Source of the DNA: Actinotalea subterranea
GTDB taxonomy: Bacteria > Actinomycetota > Actinomycetes > Actinomycetales > Cellulomonadaceae
Reading direction: 5' to 3'
NCBI RefSeq assembly: GCF_008364845.1
Contig: NZ_VTTP01000003.1
Span: forward strand, 248,001 to 312,000
DNA: 64,000 bases
Each line of letters starts with the position of its first letter. The stretch's first letter is position 1. The position numbers and the translations under genes are program-made. Below the pieces are notes generated by a model. The model saw only the letters and a program-made list of their open reading frames with translations. It ran no database searches and was not told where the DNA came from. Shown in pieces: positions 24,461 through 32,100 of this stretch.

Positions 24461-24781
24461 ATGACCGAGGAACTGAGTACTTCTACTGCCGAGTCTGCGA
24501 GTGTCTCGGCCCGAGGCAGGCCAAACCTCGACAACACGGCGTTGCCCGGCTGGCACTCTCCTGTGATTCGCGTGCGAGTTCCGAACTCCCTCGCGATCGA
24601 GCTTGAGCAGGTGAGGTCTGGCACACGCGACCCCTGGGGGCCTCCAGCGACCCTGAGCGAGGTCGTTCGCCAAGCTCTCGCTGCGCACGTGCGCCAGTCG
24701 GCGCCGGTGCGGCAGAGCGGGGTGTCACCGAGGCCCGAGAGTGACCCCGGCTCTTCGGCTGAGCGTGAACCCCGAGCCTGA
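24461..24781 (+). CDS. Ribbon-helix-helix-like small DNA-binding protein
   Basis: A 106-residue protein. Residues about 30-75 fit a MetJ/CopG/Arc ribbon-helix-helix: strand HSPVIRVRVPNSLAIELEQV, a turn with DPWGPP, then helix TLSEVVRQALAAHVRQ. Both termini are low-complexity Ser/Glu/Arg. ATG 24461 has GGGGGAGAG upstream. It is divergent from the secreted-peptide gene across 277 bp, so it may regulate that promoter; no toxin gene follows it. Confidence 0.65.
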   Translation: MTEELSTSTAESASVSARGRPNLDNTALPGWHSPVIRVRVPNSLAIELEQVRSGTRDPWGPPATLSEVVRQALAAHVRQSAPVRQSGVSPRPESDPGSSAEREPRA

Positions 24782-24860
24782 CCCAGGCTGTAGAGGCTGC
24801 TGCGCTACGCGGCGGTGTGCAGGGCTAGTGACCGTTGGCCAGGCCCACCCGCCGACCGAC

Positions 24861-26237
24861 CTACGCCCGCACGACGTTCTGGCAGCGCCGGAAGAGGTTC
24901 GTCGGGTCGTACTCCTCCTTGACGGCGAGCAGCCGGTCCCACGTCGCGCCCGGGTAGGCCGCGCGGACGCGGTCGGGGCCCTCGTCTCCGACGAAGTTCA
25001 CGTACGCGCCGGTGTCGCCGCGCGTGATGGTGCGCAGCAGGTCCTCGGCCCACTCGATGCGGCGCGGGCGGGCGGCGGGGTCCTCGATGAACGCGGCCGT
25101 GACGGCCATGATGTTGCGGTCGCGGAAGGCGTAGGCCGTGGAGTCCGCGTCCGCGCGTCCGATGGCGCCCCCGAGCACGCGCAGCTGCACCACTCGCATC
25201 GGTGCGTCCGCGGCCTCGAGGCGGGCAACGATCTCGGCAGCGAGGTCGAGGTCCACGTGGGTCGTGTACCCGGTGCGGGAGATCGCGACCGGGTGGTAGT
25301 CCGGGTCGTGAGGAGGGAAGAGCTCGGGGTAGCGCACCGGCCGGACCATGTCCGCGAGGGGCTCCGCGAGCGCACGGAACGGCGCCAGGGCGGCGGTCGC
25401 GGCGTCGGCGGGGCCCGCGAAGCACATGAGGGCCATGACCACGAGGCGGCCGTGCGCCTCGGCGGGGATGAACGGCATGGGCGGGGCGGGCATCACGTTG
25501 ACGATCGCGCTCAGCTCGTCCGGCGCCGCCTCCGCCGCGGCGAGGAACCCGGCGAGGACCTCGGCCGTCGCCGGCAGCATGAGCATGCCGCCCGTGACTT
25601 CGCCGACCGGGTGCAGCCGGTACTGGAACCGGGTGACGACGCCGAAGTTGCCGCCGCCGCCGCGGATCGCCCAGAACAGCTCCGGGTGGTGCTCCGCGTC
25701 GACACGCAGCACACGCCCGTCGGCCGTCACGACGTCCGCGGCCAGCACGCTGTCGACCGTCAGCCCGTGCTTGCGCGACAGGTACCCCAGCCCACCGCCG
25801 AGCGTGATCCCCGCGATGCCGACCGACCCCGTGTCGCCGAAGCCGACGGCGAGCCCGTGCTCGTCGGTCGCGGTCGTGAGCTCGCCCGCTGTGAGCCCGG
25901 CGCCCGCCCACACGGTGCGCGCCTCCGCGTCGATCTCGAGCGTGCGCAGGTCACGCACGTCCACGACCACGCCACCGTCGACGCTCCCGTGACCGGCGCC
26001 GCTGTGGCCTCCGCTGCGCACGGCTAGCGGCAGGCCGGCGTCCTGCGCGAACCGCACGGCCTGGACCACGTCGTCGTCGTCCACGGGTCGCACGATCACG
26101 GCCGGACGAGGGTCCGTCCCGCCGAGCTGGATGCCGCGCAGCGCGTCGTAGTCGGCATCGGTGGGTTCGACGACACGGCCGCGGACGCGTGCGCGCAGGT
26201 CGAGGACGGCGAGGCTCGGGACGGTGGGCGTGGACAT
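24861..26237 (-). CDS. FAD-binding oxidoreductase, berberine-bridge-enzyme (VAO) family
   Basis: A 458-residue flavoprotein. The PP-loop/covalent FAD site is VRSGGHSGAGHGSVDGGVVV, where H78 is the expected 8-alpha-histidyl attachment residue; GITLGGGLGYLSRKHGLTVD is the second FAD region and lacks the Cys that would give bicovalent attachment. The C-terminus VKEEYDPTNLFRRCQNV is the BBE domain. These enzymes oxidise sugars, oligosaccharides or phenolics with O2 or another acceptor. No signal peptide is seen. The ATG 26237 start gives the usual length. It is monocistronic. Confidence 0.92.
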   Translation of the reverse strand: MSTPTVPSLAVLDLRARVRGRVVEPTDADYDALRGIQLGGTDPRPAVIVRPVDDDDVVQAVRFAQDAGLPLAVRSGGHSGAGHGSVDGGVVVDVRDLRTLEIDAEARTVWAGAGLTAGELTTATDEHGLAVGFGDTGSVGIAGITLGGGLGYLSRKHGLTVDSVLAADVVTADGRVLRVDAEHHPELFWAIRGGGGNFGVVTRFQYRLHPVGEVTGGMLMLPATAEVLAGFLAAAEAAPDELSAIVNVMPAPPMPFIPAEAHGRLVVMALMCFAGPADAATAALAPFRALAEPLADMVRPVRYPELFPPHDPDYHPVAISRTGYTTHVDLDLAAEIVARLEAADAPMRVVQLRVLGGAIGRADADSTAYAFRDRNIMAVTAAFIEDPAARPRRIEWAEDLLRTITRGDTGAYVNFVGDEGPDRVRAAYPGATWDRLLAVKEEYDPTNLFRRCQNVVRA

Positions 26238-26455
26238 GACGCGGCTCCTGGAGGACGAGGGACGGCTGCGGCCCGGTGCGTCCGAGCCTCAGGCTTACTG
26301 ACGGTCGGCGGCAAGGAAATTGATCGGGGTGCGTGGACGACTGCCGGCAGGAGCGCGCGGGCAGCCGTCGGCGGGTGGGCTCCGCGTACCGCGGCTAGGG
26401 TTTCAGCGGGCCGAGGGTGACCGACCGCCCGCACCGGAGCCGACCGAAGGGCAGC

Positions 26456-28282
26456 ATGCGACGCACGACGTCCCGGGCCGGAAGGACGGTGCTCCTCACC
26501 GTCGCGATGGGCAGCCTCGCGCTGCTCGCGTGCACCGCGGCGTCCCCCCACGGCGACCAGGCGGCGGCCCTCGCCGTCGAGCCCCAGGCGGAGGCGACCA
26601 CGGCGCCCGCCACGCCACCCCCCGTGCAGCGTCCTGACGTGGTGCTGCCCGACGCCCCGGCGACCGTCCTCGCCGGCGCCGACGCATCCGCGCGCGCGGT
26701 GGAGATGAGCACGACGCTCTACGAGTCGGCACCCGTCGCCGTGCTCGCACCCGCGGACGACGCGACCGCCCAGCTGCTCGGAGCCCGCACCGCCGTCGCC
26801 CTCGGCGTGCCGCTCCTGCTCACCCCGGCACCAACCCCGGCAGCGACGCCCGCGCCGCCGGTGGATACAGCCCCCACGCCCGAGCCGGCCGAAACCGCCG
26901 CGCCCACCGAGCACGACCCCGCCGAGGTCCGTGCGTCCGCCACGGCCGCCGAGCTCGACCGTCTGGGCGCCCAGGCCGTGCTCGCCGTCGCCGGCTCCGA
27001 GGACTGGGCCACGGCATGGGCCGACGACGCCGACGACGACACCCGGGTCGTCGCACCCCTCCCCCGGAGCGAGAGCGCCGTCGAGCGGCTCATCGGGGTC
27101 CCGCTCCCCACGTCACCCGACGCCAGCGCAGGTCAGGAGGTCGCCGCGGTCGCCACCCTCGAACGGCCCGACGTGTCCGACGCGTCGGACGAGGGAGCTG
27201 CCTCCGACCCGACGCCGAGGGCCACCGACCTACCGTCCACCCGCCCGGCCGACCCGCTCGACGACGCCCTCGTCCTGACCACGGGCGACCCGCTCGACCT
27301 CGCAGCGCTCGCGACGGCCCGCGCGGCCGGCGCCGACGTCGTGACCGCCCCCGGCGGCGACCCGCGCTCCACGAGCGCGACCGTGCAGGCGTTCGCCGAC
27401 GCGAAGCCGCACGCCGTGATCGGCCTCGGCAGCGCCGTCGGCTCCGCGGAGCGCCTCGCGACCCGGGCGGCGACCGCGGCCACCGGCGTCGAGCTGCCGG
27501 GCGGGGGGCAGGTGCTCTTCCCCGGGCGTCGCCTCGTCGCGCTCTACGGGACGCCGCACTTCGCGGGCCTCGGCCTCCTCGGCGAGCAGGACCTGCCAGC
27601 GACGATCGCGCGCGCGCAGGGGCAGGCGGCCGCCTACCAGCCCCTCACGAGCGACACAGTGGTCCCGACGCTCGAGCTCATCGTGACCGTCGCGTCGGCC
27701 GAGGCCGGCCCGGACGGCAACTACTCGAACGAGCTCCCGGTCGAGAGCTTCATCCCGTGGGTCGAGGCCGCCCGCGACGCCGGCCAGTACGTGGTCATCG
27801 ACCTCCAGCCGGGCCGCACCGACTTCGTGACCCAGGCCAAGGCGTACGAGGCGCTGCTGCTCTACCCGAACGTCGGGCTCGCCCTCGACCCCGAGTGGCG
27901 CCTCGCACCCGACCAGGTCCACCTGCGGCAGATCGGCTCCGTGCACGCCGACGAGATCAATGCGGTCTCCGCGTACCTCGCCGAGCTCACGCGCACGCAC
28001 GCGCTGCCGCAGAAGCTCCTCGTGCTTCACCAGTTCACGAACCGGATGATCACCGCACGCGAGACCGTCGACACGTCGCACGACGAGCTGCACGTGCTCA
28101 TCCACGCCGACGGGCAGGGCAGCCAGGGCGCCAAGGCCGGCACGTGGGCGAGCCTCCACCAGGGTGCGCCCGCCGGGGTCGCGTGGGGGTGGAAGAACTT
28201 CGTCGACGAGGACGTGCCGATGCTGACGCCCGAGCAGACCTACCAGGTCCAGCCGCTGCCCGAGCTCGTCACGTACCAGTAG
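26456..28282 (+). CDS. Secreted lipoprotein, about 608 residues, unknown function
   Basis: The product starts MRRTTSRAGRTVLLTVAMG and has a lipobox-like LALLAC, so it is probably a lipoprotein. The N-terminal half is Ala/Pro/Thr-rich and includes alternating DDATAQLLGARTAVALGVPL blocks that resemble cell-wall-binding-repeat-type folds. The C-terminal about 280 residues form a compact domain (ELIVTVASAEAGPDGNYSNE; GQYVVIDLQPGRTDFVTQAK; LALDPEWRL) that looks like a TIM-barrel-type glycosidase fold, but I cannot name catalytic residues. ATG 26456 has GAAGGGC before it; a GTG at 26417 is an alternative. Confidence 0.7.
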   Translation: MRRTTSRAGRTVLLTVAMGSLALLACTAASPHGDQAAALAVEPQAEATTAPATPPPVQRPDVVLPDAPATVLAGADASARAVEMSTTLYESAPVAVLAPADDATAQLLGARTAVALGVPLLLTPAPTPAATPAPPVDTAPTPEPAETAAPTEHDPAEVRASATAAELDRLGAQAVLAVAGSEDWATAWADDADDDTRVVAPLPRSESAVERLIGVPLPTSPDASAGQEVAAVATLERPDVSDASDEGAASDPTPRATDLPSTRPADPLDDALVLTTGDPLDLAALATARAAGADVVTAPGGDPRSTSATVQAFADAKPHAVIGLGSAVGSAERLATRAATAATGVELPGGGQVLFPGRRLVALYGTPHFAGLGLLGEQDLPATIARAQGQAAAYQPLTSDTVVPTLELIVTVASAEAGPDGNYSNELPVESFIPWVEAARDAGQYVVIDLQPGRTDFVTQAKAYEALLLYPNVGLALDPEWRLAPDQVHLRQIGSVHADEINAVSAYLAELTRTHALPQKLLVLHQFTNRMITARETVDTSHDELHVLIHADGQGSQGAKAGTWASLHQGAPAGVAWGWKNFVDEDVPMLTPEQTYQVQPLPELVTYQ

Positions 28283-28338
28283 CTCCGGACGCGCCACGGG
28301 ACGAACCAGAACCGTGGCACCGGCCGGGCACCCGGCGC

Positions 28339-28364
28339 TCCGGGCCCGCCGCGGCGGGCCCGGA
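28339..28364. terminator. Bidirectional terminator hairpin
   Basis: TCCGGGCCCGCC-GC-GGCGGGCCCGGA, a perfect 12-bp stem, between the converging ends of the lipoprotein gene (stop 28282) and the 54-residue ORF (stop 28370). Confidence 0.85.
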
Positions 28365-28369
28365 CGACG

Positions 28370-28534
28370 TCAGACCTGCGTGGACGCCTGCGTGGGGAGG
28401 ATGCCGAAGCATGCGCGCTGGCTCGCGATCGCGGCCCAGCGGGCCAGGAGCTGCGGCGGGACGGGGAGGTCGACCGCTGCGCTGCTGCTGTCGTCGAGGG
28501 AGTATGCCGATCCGGCAAGGCCGAAGTCACCCAT
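28370..28534 (-). CDS. 54-residue protein of unknown function under c-di-GMP riboswitch control
   Basis: ATG 28534 to TGA 28370. The N-terminal half is Ser/Asp/Ala-rich (GSAYSLDDSSSAAVDLP); the C-terminal half has an amphipathic helix (PQLLARWAAIASQRA) with one Cys and a polar end (PTQASTQV). No signal peptide or membrane helix is apparent. GC-rich third positions, a riboswitch ending about 20 nt upstream and a terminator just downstream all argue that it is real and forms its own transcription unit. The ribosome site is weak (AGCAGAG), which fits translational control. The function is unknown; a role in a motile-sessile decision is only inferred from the ligand. Confidence 0.65.
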   Translation of the reverse strand: MGDFGLAGSAYSLDDSSSAAVDLPVPPQLLARWAAIASQRACFGILPTQASTQV

Positions 28535-28544
28535 GGCGCTCTGC

Positions 28545-28625
28545 TTTCGTTCGGTAGCCCGGCTGACCTCGAGGGTCCCGTGGCTTTGCGTCCCTGCCTC
28601 GCGACAGGTTTGCCATTTTCGCTGA
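28545..28625 (-). promoter_or_regulatory. Cyclic di-GMP-I (GEMM) riboswitch
   Basis: On the minus strand the core reads GGCAAACC (28607-28614), a stem capped by a GCGA tetraloop (CTGTCGCGAGGCAG), then GGGACGCAAAGCC (28582-28594) and the closing AGCCGGGCTACCGA (28551-28565). These are the defining blocks of the class I c-di-GMP aptamer in the right order and spacing, including the GNRA loop and the GCAAAGCC receptor. It precedes the 54-residue ORF, not the divergent peptidase. The aptamer ends about 20 nt from the ORF start, so control may be at translation initiation. Confidence 0.85.
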
Positions 28626-28786
28626 CGGTTCACTGTAACCTCCGCGCAACCTCGACAGGCCCGAGAGGCCTGATGCCACCCGTTCGGAGTAGTTCTTTTC
28701 ACCCGCGTGTCGGGCCGTACCCCTCATGTCCGGGGCCGCCCGGCCGATCGAGAGGACGGACACACCCGACCTGGAGGGACGCCCGC

Positions 28787-29407
28787 GTGGAGGCTGTCGC
28801 CAGCATCAACCAGCGGATCCTCGAGATCCGCAGCCACATCGCGACCGTGGCACCGCCCGTCGTCGTCACTTCACGTGCGGCGGCCCTCGGCACCGGTGCG
28901 ACCCAGGGCGCGAGCTTCGCGTCCGCCCTCGCCGACGCCATGGGGACCACCTCGGCGTCGATGCTCGCACCGACGGAGGTCGGCTCGGGCAAGAGCCTCG
29001 TCAACGCGAAGGGCGTGCCCAACGAGCTCCTCGTGCACGGCAACGGCAAGGTCCCGGCAGACGCGCTGAGCGAGATCGGCGACACGGGTCACCGGCTGTG
29101 GACCCCCGCGGCGCGCTCGCTCGAGGCGCTGCGGGACGACGCGGCACGTGACGGCGTCACGATCGGCATCACCGACTCCTACCGCACCTACGAGTCCCAG
29201 GTGGACCTCGCCCAGCGCAAGGGCCTGTACTCGCAGGGCGGCCTGGCCGCCGCACCGGGCACGAGCATGCACGGCTGGGGCATGGCGACGGACCTGAAGC
29301 TGGATGCCACGGCGCAGGCATGGATGCGGGAGAACGCCGGCAGGTACGGGTTCGTCGAGGACACCCCGCGCGAGCCCTGGCACTGGGGCTACCACCCCAC
29401 GCACTGA
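28787..29407 (+). CDS. M15-family (VanY-like) D-alanyl-D-alanine carboxypeptidase
   Basis: A 206-residue zinc peptidase. The C-terminal M15 domain shows GITDSYRTYESQVDLAQRKG, the zinc motif SMHGWGMATD (His and Asp ligands) and the C-terminal EPWHWGYH with the catalytic Glu and third ligand His. No signal peptide is present. The N-terminus (VASINQRILEIRSHIA, then ASFASALADAM) resembles the start of flagellar rod-associated hydrolases, which leave through the flagellar export apparatus; this is an inference. GTG 28787 has a strong GGAGG. It is divergent from the c-di-GMP riboswitch unit. Confidence 0.85.
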   Translation: MEAVASINQRILEIRSHIATVAPPVVVTSRAAALGTGATQGASFASALADAMGTTSASMLAPTEVGSGKSLVNAKGVPNELLVHGNGKVPADALSEIGDTGHRLWTPAARSLEALRDDAARDGVTIGITDSYRTYESQVDLAQRKGLYSQGGLAAAPGTSMHGWGMATDLKLDATAQAWMRENAGRYGFVEDTPREPWHWGYHPTH

Positions 29408-29421
29408 CGGCGGCGCGGACC

Positions 29422-30600
29422 TCACAGGACGCCTGCCGGTGGGGCGTCGCTGCGGGCGACAGGGTCGCGCTCGACCGCGGGCGCCGACCGGCGGAGGGCC
29501 GGGTGGAGTCTCCCCGCGGACCACAGGGGGATCGCGAGCACGAGCAAGAGGCCCGCGGAGACGAGGTACACCGGGCGCACCGTGCCACCCCCGCCGAGCC
29601 ACGGCACGATGAGGCCCGCATAGCCCGACGACAGCAGGCCGCCGACGTTCAAGGCCGCCGCGACCAGTCCCTGTGCGGTGCCACCCGCCTCCGGCGGCAC
29701 GATGGTGCTGGTGATGACCGGGAGGCTGATGGTCGCGCCCATGAGACCGGCACCCGTGACGACGAGGCCGGCGCCGTACAGGGGCAGGCTTCCGTGTGCC
29801 GTCGGCGTCGCCGCGACGACGACCACGAGGCCCACGCCGCAGACGAGGGTCGAGCACGCCAGCACGCGGGCACCGAGCCACGAGTAGAGGCGTCCGAAGG
29901 CCGGCGCCACGACGAGACCGGTCAGGGTCAGCAGCGAGCCGACGACGCCGACCGTACCCGGGTCTCCGATGGCTGCCTGCTGGAAGACGACCGACATCAG
30001 GGTGCTCACGGGGTACACGCACATGACGATGACCACGAAGACCGCCATCGGGACATACGCGGCTCGCGGGATCTGCGCGCGCCGGCCGGAGGCGACGGCG
30101 GGCGGCGCCGCGGGCTCGCGCAGCCAGATCGCCAGGACGAGCAGGGCCGGGAGCCCGACGAGGTGGCCCCACATGGGCGCGGACCAGGAGTGGGCGGCAA
30201 GGCGTCCGCCGAGGACGAGGCTGGCGACCGCTCCCACGCTGAACACGGTGTTGGCGAGCGCGAACAGCCGGGCGCGCCGCACGGCGGTGCCTGCGGTGAG
30301 GACGACGAGGTTGTTCGCGGCGGTCAGCAGCACGCCGGTCGCCGCGCCCCACAGCACGCGGGACCCGACGAGCCACCAGAAGTCGTCGATCACGATGGGC
30401 AGCACGCCCGCGACGACGTACAGGGCGGTCGCGCTCAGCACCAGCGGCCGGTAGCGCAGCCTCCTGCCGGCGATCATCCCCGTCAGCACCGTGACGGGGA
30501 TCATGGCCACGCTCGGGGCGGTGGCCACCCAGGTCGCGCTGGTCGCCGGGACGTCGAACGCGGTGGCCACGTCGGCGATGGCGGGCAGGACGAGGCCCAC
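29422..30600 (-). CDS. MFS transporter
   Basis: A major facilitator protein of at least 392 residues with 11-12 helices: the motif-A-like loop is TGMIAGRRLRYRPLVLSATA, and WGAATGVLLTAANNLVVLTA matches the fourth-helix region of drug/proton antiporters. The GTG at 30600 lies inside the first helix; the same frame stays open upstream with TRGHLAAVLTLFLLTP, which would complete it, but has no ATG, GTG or TTG. The true start is therefore unresolved (perhaps a rare CTG) or the N-terminus is damaged. The substrate is unknown. Confidence 0.8.
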   Translation of the reverse strand: MGLVLPAIADVATAFDVPATSATWVATAPSVAMIPVTVLTGMIAGRRLRYRPLVLSATALYVVAGVLPIVIDDFWWLVGSRVLWGAATGVLLTAANNLVVLTAGTAVRRARLFALANTVFSVGAVASLVLGGRLAAHSWSAPMWGHLVGLPALLVLAIWLREPAAPPAVASGRRAQIPRAAYVPMAVFVVIVMCVYPVSTLMSVVFQQAAIGDPGTVGVVGSLLTLTGLVVAPAFGRLYSWLGARVLACSTLVCGVGLVVVVAATPTAHGSLPLYGAGLVVTGAGLMGATISLPVITSTIVPPEAGGTAQGLVAAALNVGGLLSSGYAGLIVPWLGGGGTVRPVYLVSAGLLLVLAIPLWSAGRLHPALRRSAPAVERDPVARSDAPPAGVL

Positions 30601-30732
30601 GGTCGGGGTGAGGAGGAACAGGGTCAGGACCGCGGCGAGGTGCCCCCGCGTCGCGACGTCTTCGTGGTCGATGGTGAGTCCGATCTCCGCGTCGTGGGCT
30701 GGTGGGCAGGCGCCGACGCCGGCGCTGAGACG

Positions 30733-30769
30733 CCGGGGCAGCGGCCGGCTCGCGCCGGCGCTGCCCCGG
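30733..30769 (-). terminator. Terminator hairpin after the GH3-MFS operon
   Basis: A perfect 11-bp stem, CCGGGGCAGCG (30733-30743) with CGCTGCCCCGG (30759-30769), 7 bp beyond the MFS stop. Confidence 0.8.
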
Positions 30770-30775
30770 CTGAGC

Positions 30776-32062
30776 TCAGCGGGTGCTGCGCACCAGCGAG
30801 ATGGTGATGGCCGAGAGCACGGCGATCCCGGCCGAGATGATGAACCCGGCCCGGTACCCGCCGAGGGAGATGACGGCCACCGACATCACGACGGGCCCGA
30901 GGATCTGGCCGCCGGTGTTCGCCATGTTGAGGATGCCGAGGTCCTTCGCCGCGGTCGTCGGGTCAGGCAGGACCTTGTAGTTCAGGGCCTGGTCGACGGA
31001 GTTGAAGACTCCGAAGGCGAGGCCGAGGCCGAGGACCGCGAAGACGATCATCGCCGCGCTGTCCTGCCACAGGAACGGGACCATGAGCGCGACGGCCAGC
31101 AGCAGCGCGGCGCCCACCACAGGTGCCTTGCGGCGTCCGAGACGGTCGGACAGCGGGCCTGCGGCCGTGCCTGCCACGAGCGAGCCCACGGTCTGGATGG
31201 TCGCGATGGTCGCGATCATGACCCCGGCCGCCGCCGGCGCGAGACCGAAGTGGTCGGTGAGGATGTAGAGCTGGTACCCGGTGATCGAGTACATGGCCAG
31301 GACGAACAGCAGCTTGCCGACGAGCGCGAGGTAGAAGTCGCGGGCACCCCGGCGCGGGAACGAGAAGTTCCGCAGGAGGGTCTCGCGGTCGAGCGGCGCC
31401 CTCGGCTCGTCCGCGGTGGAGCGGTCCGGAGCGATCAGCGCGACGACCGGTCCCGCGAACAGGATCGCGGTGCCGAAGACCATGAGACCCGTCGACGGGT
31501 CCGTGACGAAGCGTGAGGCCAGGATCCCCGCCGCACCCGCACCGAGCGTGCTGCCGATGCCGTAGACGGCGGAGAACGTGCCCCGCAGCTGCTCGGGTAC
31601 CCGGTCGGGAATGATCGCGATCAGCGGCGCGACGATCGCGTTCAGGAAGAACTGGAAGACGCACCACACCACGACCAGACCTGTGACCGAGGTGACGACG
31701 GACAGGGCGTAGAGGGACGCCGCCGTGGCCACCGAGCCGAGGACCATCCAGGGCGTCCGCTTGCCGAACCGGGACCGCGTCCGGTCGGACAGCGCGCCGA
31801 AGACGATGTTGGCGATCAGCGCGACGACCGACCCGGCCATCGCGAGCGTGGCGATCGCCTGGACCTTCTGGTCGGGTGCGACCATCTCCAGCCGCGCGGG
31901 CAGCAGGACGGCGATCCCGGCGACGAACGGGGCGAGCCAGAGCAGGTTGCCGAGGATGATCGCCACGGCGAGCCGGATCGAGAACCTGGGTCGGCCGGGT
32001 GCTTCCTGCACGGTCGGTTCGGACCCTCTCGAGGGGGAGGGGGAGGGAGATACAGACATCAT
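30776..32062 (-). CDS. MFS transporter, probable sugar uptake partner of the beta-glucosidase
   Basis: A 428-residue, 12-helix major facilitator. The loop after the second helix, GALSDRTRSRFGKRTPWMVL, matches the SLC45/GPH-like sugar-carrier branch, and the second-half equivalent is GPLSDRLGRRKAPVVGAALL. It follows the GH3 gene by 38 bp with no terminator, so the two form an operon; transport of a beta-glucoside for intracellular cleavage is the simplest reading. The N-terminus has a short PSPSPSRGS leader before the first helix. A terminator closes the unit. Confidence 0.9.
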   Translation of the reverse strand: MMSVSPSPSPSRGSEPTVQEAPGRPRFSIRLAVAIILGNLLWLAPFVAGIAVLLPARLEMVAPDQKVQAIATLAMAGSVVALIANIVFGALSDRTRSRFGKRTPWMVLGSVATAASLYALSVVTSVTGLVVVWCVFQFFLNAIVAPLIAIIPDRVPEQLRGTFSAVYGIGSTLGAGAAGILASRFVTDPSTGLMVFGTAILFAGPVVALIAPDRSTADEPRAPLDRETLLRNFSFPRRGARDFYLALVGKLLFVLAMYSITGYQLYILTDHFGLAPAAAGVMIATIATIQTVGSLVAGTAAGPLSDRLGRRKAPVVGAALLLAVALMVPFLWQDSAAMIVFAVLGLGLAFGVFNSVDQALNYKVLPDPTTAAKDLGILNMANTGGQILGPVVMSVAVISLGGYRAGFIISAGIAVLSAITISLVRSTR

Positions 32063-32100
32063 TGTCCTTTCGGGTGGGCGGGAACGGTGGGACGGGGGCG

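Noticed and set aside
19274-24781. The lower-GC patch considered as a prophage or integrative element
   Set aside because: No integrase, tRNA attachment site, capsid or packaging gene is seen; only a peptide/ABC locus and small genes.
28545-28800. The c-di-GMP aptamer considered as control element of the M15 peptidase
   Set aside because: The aptamer is on the minus strand and reads toward the 54-residue ORF; the peptidase is on the plus strand.
30776-32062. This MFS protein considered as a drug exporter
   Set aside because: Its loops fit sugar-carrier branches better and it is in an operon with a beta-glucosidase, so uptake of a glucoside is the more economical reading.
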